From Pinus tabuliformis (taxonomy: Eukaryota; Streptophyta; Pinopsida; Pinales; Pinaceae): DNA of 64,000 bases. The stretch spans positions 363,789,750 to 363,853,749 of the forward strand of contig CM062814.1 of NCBI GenBank assembly GCA_031772625.1, given 5' to 3'. Both the position numbers and the translations under genes were made by a program. Shown piece by piece: positions 49,340-60,092 of the stretch (positions are counted from its first letter, which is position 1; each line of letters opens with the position of its first letter). The notes under the pieces are model-generated. The model did not search any database, was not told where the DNA came from, and saw only the letters and a list, made by a program, of their open reading frames with translations.

Positions 49340-50044
49340 TGTTTAACACACAAGAATAGTGGACAATGAAATAGGATAAATGTGAATGAATTTTTATTAA
49401 CAAAGGTGTACACTTATATTACATTATTGTGACCCTTGGTATTTATATACCAAGTGGTCTCTTGCACTCTGATGACAGTTAACATTCCACACCAACCCTT
49501 AGTGGATTAAGTGTTCAACATTCCCCTCTTTAACCTGAAGGGGTATATATGAGTCCAAGAAGAGAGATCTAATACAACAATGCATGACAACAATAAGATG
49601 AATTTTCTCTCTGAGATGATGGCATAAGGTTGGCGAACTAAAGGTCTCAACCAATGGTGGAAGGATGACCACCAACAGTAGAACTCTTAGTGCAGTTCCT
49701 GGAAATCTTCCAAATCTAGCAAGAATTTGATCTCCTCTGCTAGAGGAAGCGCTCCTTAATTTTTTGAAGATGGAGACCTTCAACCTGGAAAAAGGAGGTC
49801 TATAATCTACGGTGGTTTATGGAAGGCCAACAACTAAAGGAACACTTAGTCCAATTCCCAGAACTCTTCCAAATCTAGACGAAGTGTTCCTTAATTATTT
49901 GAAGAGGGAGACCTTCAACCTAGACCACCAACCAAAGGCATGCTTATGGGCTTCTTTCTCTGTGACTAAAACTCTAAATCTCGATATGTCTTTTGCTATA
50001 AGCTCACGAAGAAGGTTCATTTGGTGGCTCAGGCTAGATTAATT
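49340..50044 (-). mobile_element. Fragment of the 183-bp-LTR non-autonomous family
   Basis: An LTR at 49340-49520 (181 bp, ends CAACA) matches 33245-33427 ('gtgacccttgg', 'aagtggtctctt', 'cattccacaccaaccc'). It is followed by interior sequence collinear with 33428-33960, such as 'gagtcca.gaagagag' and 'ggagaccttcaacct'. The other LTR is missing: the copy ends where the next gypsy LTR begins. Confidence 0.82.
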
Positions 50045-51318
50045 TGATTCGAATTTAAACAAGAACACAACAAATTACAGATAAAACCATAATTATATAG
50101 ATTTGATAGAAATAACACTTCCTTTCATTAATATCAAATAATGAAATATGCATACAAACAATATGGAAATGAGACTAGCTTGACGATGGTATCTTATCTC
50201 TAAGAAGAGATGTGTTGACTACATGCCTCTGAACTGCGTTACACTCAGGCTCAAAGGCCTTTTTATTATTAAAAAATAAGAGCAAACCCTAAACGATGAA
50301 AACCCTAACCTAAGGAGATGTAACACCAAGAGTTTATGGACCCCGTTGGGGTTAGTTGGACAGCCAACTTCTCGGGGTCATGACGTGGTCATATTATCTC
50401 CATTTGATGCACATGATACCCCGTTGGAAAGATCCCTCTGAGGACTATCATAGAGAAGACAATTTTATTATAAAATTGCTAACACTATATTGCCAAAAAA
50501 ACGCCGTTTAGGGCCTCAAAATGGCTCCTAAAGTTTAGGACCTGAAAAAATGCTAAAAATAGTAATCTATGCTACAATTAAGGAAACTGAAAAAATGAAA
50601 GAAATAATTTTGGGGGTCCAAGTGGAATTGGCGGGTGGCCACCAATATCCACCTGGATCATACCTCCCCCCTTAAGAAGCAACGGTTCCTATTGCATTAA
50701 GTTCCTCCATGAGATGAGGAAAGTTTTGTTGAACTTGGTCCCTAGTGAGCCACTTTCCCTGGTGAAGGATTTGGCCTACTTTGACAACTCGATATAGGTA
50801 GATCTTCTACTGGTGAATGTGCTTGATCTATGTGTCCATGATTCGATTAGTTGCAGCCTATTCCATGAAATATGGATTTAACTCTATTGCTGTGAGTTGT
50901 TCTACAATGTCGGATGTGTTTAGTAATGGTGGAAAGTATGGCCGAAGGTGATCCACATTAAACACTGGGTGCAAGCCAAGGAATGGGGGAATGATGAGGT
51001 CAAAAGAATTATCTCCCACATCCTTGCTGATGGTGTATGACCCATATCGGAGCAAGAAAATCTTGCGATGGGGCCTAGCGAGGTGCTCCTTCTACAAATG
51101 TAGCCAAACTTTGTCGTTCACCTGGAACTTGTGCGGAATGTTATGTTGATCATGCCTCTACTTGTACTTGGCATTGGTTTTGTCTAATATGTCATGGACC
51201 TATTATCAGATTGTTGAATATGCTCAATGAAGCTATTTTCCTTGTCAGTTTCAGACTGGACATGAGCCGAATCTCCCTTAGTCATTGCAACTCATATGGC
51301 CACAAAAATGTGACATTG
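50045..51318 (-). mobile_element. 3' end of a minus-strand Ty3/gypsy element (LTR plus integrase tail)
   Basis: The 3' LTR begins (element sense) TGATCCAGGTGG at 50660, next to a polypurine tract on the minus strand (about 50661-50676). Its outer end is probably near 50045. The integrase C-terminus at 50858-51055 reads 'YTISKDVGDNSFDLIIPPFL' and 'HPVFNVDHLRPYFPP'; upstream integrase sequence runs to 51318, where a Tat-like element interrupts it. The same element continues at 61135-64000. Confidence 0.82.
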
Positions 51319-52363
51319 TGTTATAGACATTTTTGTGCCTTACAGCATTGAGCATGAAATGTCCATAATCCAAGGGATCCAAAGTCCCTAAAAGAGTTGT
51401 TCCTGCCCCTAAAGGAACAAGGTCAACCAATGACAGCTTCTCCCAGAAGTTCTCCACCAAAAACCACTCAGAAACAGTCAATTCAGGATCAATTCAGAAG
51501 CTCTTCTAGCTGCGTACGTTGCAATGCACCCCAGTACACTAGCTAGGTGCACTGCAACGCACCTAAAAGCACTACCAGGGTGCGCTGAGCGAGAAATTCC
51601 AAATGGCAATGTCATTCCGCAAGGTGTACAGACACTGGAAGCTTCCAGAATCTTCCTCAATGACACTTGCCTCAATGAATTCGACTAGTGATGAGTAAGA
51701 GGCTCTCAACCTCCAAGTGGAAGCAAGAACTGACAGAGAGAAGCCACAAGTCAAAACATAAGCTGACTCATCCTCTCTGCTTACATCTATATATGGATCT
51801 CTCACCCAGAGGTCCAGGAGGCTGGAATTTTGTACTTTGCAGAGAATTGCTGTTGGTTTGAGATTGAGATTAGTACATTGGGTGATTTATGCTTTGTTGG
51901 AGGAGAGGAAGGGATTCCTTTGCTGGGAGGTAGATGCTGGATCGGGACTCACTTGGTTGTATCTCCTCTTGGACTTTCTTATCATATCAATAAAACTATT
52001 TGAGTTTCTCCTATGTGCTTGTATATCAATGATGCTTTGTTCTATTTGCACATTTAGTTTATATCTGATCCTAAACTAGTTATGAATGTAAATCTATGTC
52101 TTTTGTGTAGTTTTCCTCTCTTGTTATCTTGCAGGAACTTGGTGTAAGCTGGACTAGTGAAGGAGCAAGCAGCGGGATGTGAACAAAAGAGAGAGCGATT
52201 GGATCGACAAACTAGTGGAAGACACCGGTTAGTTACATCCTTCTTCTCCATTTACATTTCATAAAGAAGAATACTCAAGTAGTTTTCCTTGTTTGTTGCT
52301 AAGGCACTATCACACCTTAGAGTGGGATAGGGGCGTTCTGAATGGATACTTTTCCCAACAACA
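51319..52363 (+). repeat. 5' LTR of the Tat-like element
   Basis: 1045 bp, TGTTATAGAC...CCAACAACA. The first roughly 740 bp and last 130 bp are nearly identical to the 3' LTR, while 52060-52232 is much more diverged. A TATA candidate (tatatat, 51788-51794) is shared by both LTRs. Confidence 0.95.
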
Positions 52364-52365
52364 AA

Positions 52366-52384
52366 TTGGCGACTCCACTGGGGA
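52366..52384 (+). other. Primer-binding site of the Tat-like element
   Basis: TTGGCGACTCCACTGGGGA begins two bases after the 5' LTR. I have not matched it to a specific tRNA; similar sites are known in the Tat/Ogre group. Confidence 0.75.
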
Positions 52385-54088
52385 TCGTATCTTGTTAGTT
52401 TATTTGTGTTTCTATTGTTGTTCATCTCATAAACTCAGGAGTGCTGAATCGAACTGCATTTGCCATTTACAAGTGCAAAGTAGAGATCTGCTACTCTAGT
52501 CCATTCACTGGGCCTGTTTATGATCTGAACAACTGATCCACAAGTGCTCTAACAGCCCTTTGTGATAGATCTTAGTCCTCCTTTAAATCATCCCTCTAAT
52601 TGTACCTAATTGATAGCTTTTATCCGGCCAAAAACCGTAGATTAAACTGCAAACTGCAAACCGTGACCTAGAACCCAGAAACAACTCTCGTTTCTGCTTC
52701 AGCGTAGACTCTGTGAAGAGGTTCTGCATTTCAACGCAGGTCCCGAGAAGGCTACCTGCGCTGAATTTCAGTTTCTCTGTGCTGGGGGTGCGCTGATCAA
52801 CCTTTGCCTTGTGCAGCTGTGGTTCTCTGCTTCCTTTTGCTCAGTTTTCTCTCTGATTTTTGCAGCCTGTTATCAGTGTGTGTACCTATCTGAAAACCCC
52901 TTTTCCTTGCCTCAATTCTACCTCAGTTGTATAAAGAAACTGTATTTTTTCTTTGTGTATTTGTTACATCATTTGCAGTTTCCCATTACAAAAGTAAACT
53001 AGTCATACTATCGCCCTTACATCTAGACCTGTCGTAAGTGTCGTTTTGATCTTAGGAGTGAGTTTGTTTGCTGTTCACAGTTGATTACGCTTTTACTTTT
53101 GTCTTTTGGTTTGAATTTATGAATTTCTAGTGTCGAAACAAGTAAATCATAAAGTGTCACAATCATCTTTGTTGATTTTGAAAGGAGCTTGTTTATGTTT
53201 TTCACTTGAAATCGAATTCAAATTTGTACAACAGCTTTCTTTTTAGGCATCAATATTAAGAAAGTGAAAACAAATACATGCATATGTGCATTTGCATTTT
53301 GACAGTTTGTATGTTGATTTAGGAAAAAGTACATTTACAGTGTGCTCTATGCTCTTTGAGAAAAGATTGTGTCTTTCTTTTCCCCTTGTAGCTAGGATTT
53401 TCATTGTTGAAAAGAGATAAAAGCTTGCTTATCATCTTAGACTGCATTTAGGAATTGTATATACATCTCGTGGTGATCCAAAAAGGCAAACTTCTAAGAA
53501 AGATCGACCTAAAATAAATTGAATGAACTTAACAACGCTTTGTAACTTAACACACAACATAGAGGTCTAGGCTAGAGACGTGTTCTGGCGTCGTAAAACC
53601 TGGTCACTGGTCGCCTCACTGATGGTTGGGTGATTCCTCCTGAGAGACGATAAGTGCCAGTACGGATTGTGCTCCCACGTACCGTCGAGTATATATTGGG
53701 AGACCCCTATAGGCATAAAACCTTTATCCATAGGAAGCCGTGTCGGCTGCCCTACTGATCGCAATGCACTAAACACAGCATTCGGGAAGATTGACCGCCT
53801 GTACCTTAAAAAGTTTTCTGCGGTTTTGCGAAAAGTTTGGCACACCCTCTACCTAGAACTCCAGAGCAGTCCCTTTCGTTCCTTTTCAGACTCCTTAACG
53901 AAAAGGTCCATCTGAGCACTTGTCACTTCAGGCTCATTAAAAATCGAAGGAGACTAGAGTCATCTTTTGCTTTTTCTCGACTCTTTAAAATTGAAAGAGC
54001 AAGCTGTGTCTAAAAGCGTCTAAAATTCATTTAATTCGGAAACATATTTCCCCTTTTTGTATTTTGGTTGATCGAGTAATCCACAATC
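52385..54088 (+). other. Long 5' leader of the Tat-like element
   Basis: About 1.7 kb of noncoding sequence separates the PBS from the gag frame. It carries early variants of the 'ctc.ttaaaa' motif at about 53891, 53933 and 53981. No supportable reading frame was found. Confidence 0.6.
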
Positions 54089-56350
54089 GTGGAAGAAAGT
54101 CAATTGAAACCCCGTCGTTCGCGGAGGCTTACGAGTCAACCGTCTTTGTCTCCGGAATCGAAAACAGTACGGACAAAGCGAACTCGTTTAACCGGTTCGA
54201 AATCTCCTATCAAAGTTAGAACAAGTGTTCCAACAACATCCGAGATTCTGGTTACTCCAAACATTTCTAGAAACCCTGCCTCTACAGAAGAAGTTCAACA
54301 GCCACAGAGGGACAGTGATACTGATCCTAGTCTGAGAGCAAGCACTTGTATTACTGAACCAGTTCCATCTGCAACCGGTTCGGAGAGTCTTGCTCCTCAA
54401 ACATCTGTCGCTGTCGATTCAACCCATTCTTCGGCACCAGAAATATTTTACGGACCTGACGGTCTTCCCCTTCCACCTGGTTTGATTGCGATAGAGGAAA
54501 TTGTAGAAGATCCGCAAGCAAGTACTCCAACACATTTTGGAGTCAGGGTCACTCTATTTCCTTCGACATCAGAAGTTAGTCTACCACCAGTAGAAGTTCC
54601 TGTAGAATTGCTAGGTAATCTTTTGGATAGACTCAAAATGTTTGAACAACCGTCAACATCTAGGACTGTGTCGAATGACACAGCGACAACAGAACTCCCT
54701 GCCGTCACTCCGACGATGTTTGCCGGAGTACCATCTGTCCCGACTAGCTCACAACCGCTAGAAGGAGTCCATCCAGGGACTATTTCGACAGTATGGTCCG
54801 TTCCTGTTTGTTCCTCCGGAATAATATCCGGCAACTCTTATGTTGAGACTCGACAAATTGATCCATTTGGAGGTCAATTTGGGCAATCCAGTCCCCAAGG
54901 GCAGACTATCCCCTTGAGTTCCGGATTACCACCGTATGGGGGGCAGTATGCCCTTTCATTACCCCCTCCAGGAGGATATCCATACGGGAGTTCACAACAG
55001 TATTCAGGTTATACTAGAGTTACGTCAAGTGGTTGGGTACCTATACTACCCCAACAACCAAGGGTCGTATATTCGATGCAACAATGTGTACCTATGTCGA
55101 ACATCCCGACAACACCAGCTATTGTAACAGTGTCACAGGTTCAAACGCTGCCTGTTATATGTCAACCTCAGATTTCTCAGGTTGTAATGCAACAGCCCCT
55201 TGACCCTGTGACTCAACCGCAATCGCCGACTGGTGGGGCGACACAGGTCCAAACGGGTACAATTACCCTACACCTTGGTCCAACGGTTAGTATAGCGCAA
55301 CAGAACATGGCTTCGCAACCTTGGCTGGTGCAATACCAACAACCACAATTCCAAAAAGTATACCAAGGTTCTGAGCAACAGATCTTTGCGAACAGTGGAC
55401 AGTCGTACATTCAAAACGGCCAAAATCAACCACTTTACAGTGGTCAAGTCCACCAACCGTATCAATCATACCAACATCAACTACATTATGCTGGTATGCA
55501 AAGGCCAACTGCTCAGGCAATTCCATCGTACCCTGGGTATGCTTCACCTAACCTGAATCAACAGTTACCATTCGTGGCAACTTTAGAGTTACCCGATTTA
55601 CACTGGTTAACAAACGATCCAATTGCTTACGCCCCTTGGTGGCCAGCGATTCCTCATAAACTTCCATCAGATATTCCTAAATTTACTGGAAATCCAGGTG
55701 AAGACCCATCGAATCACGTGATGACATTTCATCTATGGTGTTCATCAAACACCCTAAACGATGATTCGATAAGGGTTCGCCTTTTTCAGAGGACGTTAAC
55801 GGGTCAAGCAACAAAATGGTATATTGAATTGCCTAGAGCTTTGTTCGACAATTTCAGCACCTTAGCCACGACGTTCTTAACCCATTTTCAATTACTAATA
55901 AGGTATGAAACGGGAACGGAAATCTTAACCAACTTCAAACAGACAACGGCCACTCACATATCTGATCATATACATGAGTGGCGACGTCGTCGTAGGATGG
56001 TAAAAACATACGTTCCCGATCAGATATTAGCTGAATGGTTTATCAAGTCGTTACTTCCTGCCATAACGGAAGATGTGGCGAAGGGGGGAGTCATAACGGA
56101 AGAGCAAGTTATCGCTCGTGCGCAATACCTAGACTTGGTATATACCCAGTCTGGCACGCTCTACGACAAAATACTTGATGCCCCTAGACCGGAATTCTCA
56201 ATTCCTCCTCCTCCTAAATCAAACAATGACTCTCATGCCAGCGATGGCGTGATTGGCACGACAAACGCGAAATCGAAAAGGCTACCTCCAAGAAAGCCCG
56301 TAAGATTTCAGATCAAAATGCAAAAGACGAAATTCTTGCTTCGGAAGTAA
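54089..56350 (+). CDS. Gag of the Tat-like element (long open frame, no AUG start)
   Basis: A 753-codon frame is open from after a TAA at 54077 to 56348. The first plausible start codon is GTG at 54089 in a context that would suit ATG; the next in-frame ATG is about 185 codons in. Residues 1-50 are basic ('KPRRSRRLTSQ'). Residues about 250-500 are rich in Pro, Gln, Tyr and Ser. The capsid-type domain starts near residue 530 ('LPSDIPKFTGNPGEDPS', 'LFQRTLTGQATKWYIELPR', 'YVPDQILAEWFIKSLLPAI'). The frame shifts near 56280, after which the nucleocapsid follows in another frame. Gag would form the particle that packages RNA. This is the best-preserved transposon gene in the window. Confidence 0.85.
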   Translation: MEESQLKPRRSRRLTSQPSLSPESKTVRTKRTRLTGSKSPIKVRTSVPTTSEILVTPNISRNPASTEEVQQPQRDSDTDPSLRASTCITEPVPSATGSESLAPQTSVAVDSTHSSAPEIFYGPDGLPLPPGLIAIEEIVEDPQASTPTHFGVRVTLFPSTSEVSLPPVEVPVELLGNLLDRLKMFEQPSTSRTVSNDTATTELPAVTPTMFAGVPSVPTSSQPLEGVHPGTISTVWSVPVCSSGIISGNSYVETRQIDPFGGQFGQSSPQGQTIPLSSGLPPYGGQYALSLPPPGGYPYGSSQQYSGYTRVTSSGWVPILPQQPRVVYSMQQCVPMSNIPTTPAIVTVSQVQTLPVICQPQISQVVMQQPLDPVTQPQSPTGGATQVQTGTITLHLGPTVSIAQQNMASQPWLVQYQQPQFQKVYQGSEQQIFANSGQSYIQNGQNQPLYSGQVHQPYQSYQHQLHYAGMQRPTAQAIPSYPGYASPNLNQQLPFVATLELPDLHWLTNDPIAYAPWWPAIPHKLPSDIPKFTGNPGEDPSNHVMTFHLWCSSNTLNDDSIRVRLFQRTLTGQATKWYIELPRALFDNFSTLATTFLTHFQLLIRYETGTEILTNFKQTTATHISDHIHEWRRRRRMVKTYVPDQILAEWFIKSLLPAITEDVAKGGVITEEQVIARAQYLDLVYTQSGTLYDKILDAPRPEFSIPPPPKSNNDSHASDGVIGTTNAKSKRLPPRKPVRFQIKMQKTKFLLRK

Positions 56351-57687
56351 ATGCCGTATCAGCAGATAAGGGCAAAGAAACCAAACAACCAGGAAGCAAG
56401 AAGAAACAAAGCAAAGGGAAGAAGAAGAAACAAGATGAATCATCTCCTGAAAAAACTTCTTCGAACCCTCCTGGAAATAGGAAACCAAAAACTGCATGTT
56501 ATATATGCAATGAGGATCATTGGACAGCAGATTGTCCGTATAGAGCTGAGCTTAAGAAATTCTTTAAAAGTTCTAAAACCTCAGTCGTGTTAACTGATCC
56601 GTTTCCAAATCCAGGAACAAATCTGGTTGAAAGTCAAAATGCTTCTCGATCCCAAGTGCTTATGTTGTCTATCTCAAAGCAGCAAAATGATGCTTTGACA
56701 AGGAATAAAGATTACAGGAATCCACAGCTGTCGAATAACAAGGCTAATGAACAACCTAGTAGTTCGACGACAACTTTGACCGAAGTTGTGCCACCCATCA
56801 TTCCTGAACAAATGATAAAGTCGCCAAAGGGAGTAGTACACAAATCGACATTTAATCCTCGTGAAAAAATAGCACAGAATTATAATATAATAGAGGACCT
56901 GGCACAATCGTCGTCCGCTATGTCGACACTTGAGGTACCGCAAAATTGCCCCTCCCAAGAGCAAGCTTTATTATCAGCAATAGGTGGGATTGGCCCAATG
57001 GATTCCAATCTTGTGGCTTTTGATCATAAAGGATATGACCCTCAGTTAGCAGCTCAACTAGCTTTCCTTATTCAAGTGAAAGCCCTCAACAAAACTGTTC
57101 ATCGAACAATTATTGATGAGGGGGCATCTACATGTATTATGTCGATGAGTTGCTAGAAAAATTTAGGCTCACCACCCTTGTCGAGATCTTCAACGACGTT
57201 AAAAGAATTTGATGGACGATCATACACTCCATACGGGATTTTAAGTAACTTGCAAGTTGAACTAGGGGGCAAAACAATAGGAATTGATGTTGAAGTAATT
57301 GATGGAAACCTCGATTACAACATCGTACTGGGAAGGCCCTGGATATATGCCGTGGCCGCAGTTGTGTCGACCTACTTCAGGAAGATTGCATTTCCCTTTC
57401 AAGGAGGAATTACAGTCGTCGACCAACAAACTTTCCTCCCCGACAGTTCACAAGTTACGGGAAGCATTCCAATGATCCATGGAAGCAATCATTCGCTTCA
57501 AAATATTGGAGTAGGTCTCCTAAAATACCCTGCCTTAATGGGTACTTTTTCCCTACCGCCTCCGAGTAATCTGGCGGAAGTGGCCACAGTGGAAACCTAC
57601 AATATGAAATCTTCTATATCTAATGGATTCCAAAGATTCCTGAACATTTTGTCAACATGGATCATCACCATTTTAGAAATATTGTAG
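56281..57687 (+). pseudogene. Nucleocapsid and aspartic protease of the Tat-like element
   Basis: In frame 1 the Gag tail continues as a Lys-rich stretch (56281-56460) and a zinc knuckle at 56497-56535 (C-Y-I-C, H, C; CX2CX3HX4C). After a long linker the protease has 'RTIIDEGASTCIMSMSC' ending in TAG at 57154, where relatives have Trp. It resumes at 57178 with 'GGKTIGIDVEVID', 'LDYNIVLGRPWIYA' and 'STYFRKIAFPFQGGI'. D-E-G-A-S-T in place of D-S-G-A is, as far as I recall, normal for this subgroup. A TAG at 57685 ends this piece. Confidence 0.87.
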
Positions 57688-58089
57688 CAATCAATTTTCT
57701 TGGCCTGGGGGGCAACCCCAAATCAATGCCCATCAAGTGTTTGGATAGATAGGTCTAGAGAATATGGTACCCCTTCAGATCCTTGGTCGCGAGTGCATGG
57801 AACCGACGAAGGAATTCTCCAATCAATGGTAATTGACGGGGCACCATGGAATGATTCCCACCATCGTTCCCTTCTCCCGGATTGTGGAGAAGATACTCAA
57901 GATGACCTTTATCATCCTTCAGTTTTCTATTTTCTATCAAATACTGTAAATACAGTGGGCTCCGAGGACGGTTCTTATCTCGTGTCAACCTCGTTAAAAA
58001 ATGAAACAAGGAGTCATGAGGATAGTTCTTTTACTGTGTCAACCTCATTAAAAAATGAAACAACTCCCCTATCCAAATCTCAAAGGTAA
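57688..58089 (+). pseudogene. Truncated protease-RT linker of the Tat-like element
   Basis: 57700-58089 reads 'APWNDSHHRSLLPD' and 'DTQDDLYHPSVFYFLSNTVN', a linker found before RT in related elements. It then passes into two repeats of 'VSTSLKNET', each encoded by the ctcgttaaaaaatgaaac-type motif, and stops. No RT follows, so the pol deletion junction probably lies near 57950-58090. Confidence 0.65.
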
Positions 58090-60078
58090 ACCTTCATTCC
58101 AACCACCGAGTTGAATGCAATGAAGCTTGGGGGGCATGTACCTCGATTTGCGTTATTATGCTGGGGGCATGCAAACTTAATCGAGCAGTTTTAGCACATA
58201 GTTCATGCTTGTTAAAAAATAAACATAAGATCGAGCAAGTGTTTCAACCCGCGTTTAAGCTCGTTAAAAAATGAACTATCCTCCGGTAAATAACCACCGT
58301 GAATGTAACATTATCAGCCATTAAAGCCTTGGTCGTGTTTGCACCGTCACCTCCACTTTTCATTTGGCTGATCATTCACCTCCATTTGATTGTTTACTCA
58401 TTTTGAGGAACAACTGCGAAGAGTGATTTCACTAGCCATCCTTGTGACACTGCCGTGATTGGAAAATTCCAACCCTTACCTGGAATCAGCTGCTACCTGT
58501 TTTATCACTCGTTCCTCAAAAGATGAGTCTTCTTTAAGCTCTTTTCATCTGACTCGTAAAATGTGAAAAGATTGCCGAGTTTTGGCCTTCCAGCTCGTTA
58601 AAGCGAACGGAAGTGCTATCCCTCCTCTAGATTTTAATCTTTTTGGACCTGAGGGATTATTGCACAAAAAGATCGAGCGCTTGTTTTGTTCGGCTCGTTA
58701 AAACTATCGAAAACTCATCCCTTCTGTATTGTTTTATACTTTTTTCGGACTTAAGGGATTAGATGACGAAAAAGGAACTTTGGAGTTATCTTTACGTACC
58801 TTTTCAGACTCTCTAAAAATGAAAAGGACCGAGTTATCTTTGTCGTTAGACTCGTTAAAAAGATTAATAGCGACAAACTTGTCTTTAGACGAGAACGAGT
58901 TTCACTATCGCTAGGCTCGTTAAAACATAGAGATGGGTTTGCCTGAAGGGCAAATTATAGAACAAGCATGCGTTATCCTCCTCAAGCTTGACAAAAATAA
59001 AGAGGTACTGATCAGAAATGACTGGGGAAAAATTGGGAAGAAACTCAAAGAACTTTTATTGGTAGCAAGTCGCTCTTGAACATGACACTCCCACTCCGTG
59101 CCTGAGTCGGGTTGGGTTGTTTCATTCACCGGTCACATCACCATGGTCTCGCCATACCATCCATCTTTGGGGTAAATGCTACCAATCCATCACATGAGTG
59201 TCGCCAATATGTTCAAGAGAAGTCATCAGAGAAGTCAACCGTGTCCCATCCACTACCATACATTATCCTTCATTCTTTTATGACCGCCACCCTGAACCAT
59301 ATATCATCAGATCGTTTTTCACCTCCATAAAAATCGTTTGCTCCGTTCCATGTCACTGATGTGGGATACATTAAGGCCCTCCTTTGACGGATCGCTTCTT
59401 GTCGACATCAGCTCATTATCCAAGAAGTTGATCTAGGAACACCCCCTTCAGTACTTTGAAGCTTGCATGCCTCAATGGCAAGTTTCTCACTTCCGGCGAC
59501 AGGTATACGTCAATAACCTTCGACCGAAAGATTTTGCGTGGTGTTCGACGCCAAGTCCTTTATTCACACCACGTGAATTGTACTGCAGTACCTTGAGGGT
59601 CATTATCATTATCGGTGATTCCTCTCACGCTTGTTAACAGTTTACATCATTGACTGGTAATCAAGTGATGTCTTTCCATGTTCGACTTCAGAACATTTCT
59701 CACATGGATCGACTTGTACTTAGAGTGAAGATCAGATGAGATTGAAGACCCCGGATCTAGTTTCATCCATCCGGGCTGCGATATATATTCGGGAAAAATA
59801 AAGACATTGACATGTACAGCGTTGCAGCACAGATAATCATCCTACGAAAAGGATGATGATTTCATCAAAATCATCCGTCTACCATTAGACGATTGTCTAT
59901 TCTATGTACAGAAAAATGAATTTATAAAGCTGAGCATGGGAATGCCCGCCTCTGCTAGATCATGAAAACAGTATGAAAAATAATGTATTGTATTGTATCT
60001 TATTACAGGTCTCCTCCCAGCATTGGAAGAACTTCGGATCCTCCTAATAAAGCATTTCACCCGATAAACGGCCTCATA
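58090..60078 (+). other. Noncoding 3' region of the Tat-like element
   Basis: No RT, RNase H or integrase motif on either strand. Copies of ctcgttaaaa occur exactly at 58260, 58694, 58851 and 58916 (and at 57990 upstream), with near-copies at about 58044, 58211, 58594 and 58811. The rest has no coding signal. Confidence 0.7.
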
Positions 60079-60092
60079 CTTTAGGGGGCAAC
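60079..60092 (+). other. Polypurine tract of the Tat-like element
   Basis: actttagggggcaac lies immediately before the 3' LTR start TGTTATAG; the core is the G run. It is less purely purine than the other tracts in the window. Confidence 0.65.

Noticed and set aside
50284-50315. Telomere-like 'aaaccctaaac' and 'aaaccctaacc'
   Set aside because: Only isolated units with no tandem array; compatible with chance in an LTR.
54188-55547. Several minus-strand frames of 60-128 codons opposite gag
   Set aside because: They are shadows of the long Gag frame on the plus strand.
57106-57125. Protease D-E-G-A read as a dead active site
   Set aside because: The same form is, from memory, common in this Tat-like subgroup, so it is not evidence of inactivation; the TAG at 57154 is.
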